Assembly (NCBI GenBank): GCA_963667435.1
Contig: OY763414.1
Coordinates: 4,092,001 to 4,156,000 of the forward strand
From: Marispirochaeta sp963667435
GTDB lineage: Bacteria > Spirochaetota > Spirochaetia > JC444 > Marispirochaetaceae
Direction: 5' to 3'
Length of the DNA: 64,000 nucleotides
Positions 63,214-64,000 of the stretch are shown in pieces. Both the position numbers and the translations under genes were made by a program. Under the pieces are notes generated by a model, which made no database searches, was not told where the DNA came from, and saw only the letters and a program-made list of their open reading frames with translations. The first letter of the stretch is position 1; every line of letters begins with the position of its first letter.

Positions 63214-63253
63214 TTCTTGACAAGCCATGTTGCCGCAATTAACTTGAATTTGT

Positions 63254-64000
63254 ATGGAAAAAGCAGATCAGACTTACCTGTTTCACATTTCCCGGAAAGA
63301 CGGGAGTTCTTTTTTTCTCGATCCTTTTCAGGACACTGCGGAAATTATTCAGGTACTTGAGAATACCCGCATAGTAGGCCTGTACGGCAACGAGCCCCGG
63401 GTGGAAGCTGTAACGCACTTCCGCAATGAGCTCTACCGGACCGTCGAACAGGCGGTAAAGATCTGGGTGGCAGAACGCCGCTTTATTCCCCGCTTTCTTA
63501 TAAGTTCGGGAGTCTTTTTATTCGCTTATCTGTTTTTCAGTCTGGTTATACGTGATCCTGTACCCATGATAGATGAACTGCTGATCGCTCTGGGGGCCTC
63601 CGGTGCAGTATACTTCATCCTGTCCCGAAGGGATCTCTCATCTGTCTGGTCTTCAAGGAAACGCGCGGAGCTTCGGCAGAAAGTGGATGCAATCTACTTT
63701 GCAGAAGACCAGTTTGTCCGGGAAGTGGAGAAGAACCTTCACCGGGTAGAAACCGAAAGTCCTCAGCAGGTTCTCGAATCGCTGATTGCTCCCACTGATA
63801 ATTTCTATTCGCACCTTAATCCTGAAGCTGCAGCGGATCTTCTACGCTATATTGAAGCTCGTCTGGGCAGCAGAGAATTGAAGAAGCAGGAAAAAAGAAT
63901 AAGGGATCTTGCCAGATCCGCCAAAACCGGGGGAGGAAAAGATCTTCAGTATCTGTCCAGGCAGTTCGGTTCAAAGAAGATGGATCTATCTCTTTTCGCC
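63254..64000 (+). CDS. Membrane protein, cut at the window end
   Basis: The first 249 codons of a gene that continues beyond 64000. It begins MEKADQTYLFHISRKDGSSF and has a membrane helix pair at about 83-125 (ISSGVFLFAYLFFSLVIRD, IALGASGAVYFILS). Both ends are cytoplasmic by charge, and the later part is a long charged helical region (RRDLSSVWSSRKRAELRQKV). No family is recognised. It is 40 bases after the CDF-like gene. Confidence 0.65.
   Translation, partial: MEKADQTYLFHISRKDGSSFFLDPFQDTAEIIQVLENTRIVGLYGNEPRVEAVTHFRNELYRTVEQAVKIWVAERRFIPRFLISSGVFLFAYLFFSLVIRDPVPMIDELLIALGASGAVYFILSRRDLSSVWSSRKRAELRQKVDAIYFAEDQFVREVEKNLHRVETESPQQVLESLIAPTDNFYSHLNPEAAADLLRYIEARLGSRELKKQEKRIRDLARSAKTGGGKDLQYLSRQFGSKKMDLSLFA

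Overview
The window is chromosomal DNA from a spirochaete, most likely a free-living member of the Spirochaetales related to Spirochaeta, Sediminispirochaeta or Marispirochaeta. The genus is an inference. Support comes from two DUF115 (motility accessory factor-type) proteins beside a very acidic repeat protein, a ~500-residue SHMT, a DUF1577/PilZ-like protein, many TPR proteins and lipoproteins, outer-membrane proteins ending in Phe, and an endonuclease-type MutL. Coding density is very high: genes often overlap by 1-4 bases, no gap reaches 300 bases, and I see no insertion sequence, phage, integrase or CRISPR.

Layout. 1-9 kb: the 3' end of rnz, a membrane-bound degenerate GGDEF protein, a MEMO1-family protein, then a tight minus-strand operon encoding a 900-residue acidic repeat protein, a GAF-like protein and two DUF115 proteins. 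9-12 kb: a DivIC/FtsB-like protein, an unknown protein and a fusion of an RsbW-like ATPase with a cyclic-nucleotide-binding domain. 12-15.5 kb: a ZTP riboswitch candidate before glyA-ilvD, closed by a strong terminator. 15.6-21 kb: a beta-propeller lipoprotein, and a minus-strand operon lon-vanY-like-U32 peptidase. 21-26.6 kb: recO-thpR-recJ-M23 peptidase and an LPP20/OmpA-like protein. 26.6-26.9 kb: rpsU, apparently starting at AUC behind a perfect Shine-Dalgarno sequence.

27-31.6 kb: a DHODH-like oxidoreductase, a Nudix hydrolase, an acyltransferase, a SelB-like protein without a GTPase domain, and a lipoprotein. 31.6-37.2 kb: a ParB-like protein, a phosphoesterase and three TPR proteins, one carrying an Mrr-like domain. 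37.2-47.3 kb: a minus-strand envelope block (1580-residue outer-membrane protein, a porin-like protein, a FecR-domain protein with a related barrel) running directly into mutL. 47.4-54 kb: an unknown conserved protein, a voltage-sensor protein with a HAMP-like tail, a DUF503 protein, an HD phosphohydrolase, a lipoprotein, a PilZ-like protein and a STAS protein. 54-64 kb: an 898-residue protein of unknown function, tRNA-Met, an unknown membrane protein, a DnaE2-like polymerase overlapping an ankyrin-repeat gene, a cation-diffusion-facilitator-like membrane protein, and a membrane protein cut by the window edge.

The themes are envelope building, housekeeping DNA repair and translation, and signalling assembled from unusual or degenerate domain combinations. 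The observations most worth checking are the AUC start of rpsU, the voltage-sensor/HAMP protein, the GTPase-less SelB-like protein, the acidic-repeat/DUF115 operon and the fusion of FecR to a porin-like barrel. All family assignments are from reading the sequences; no database search was run.
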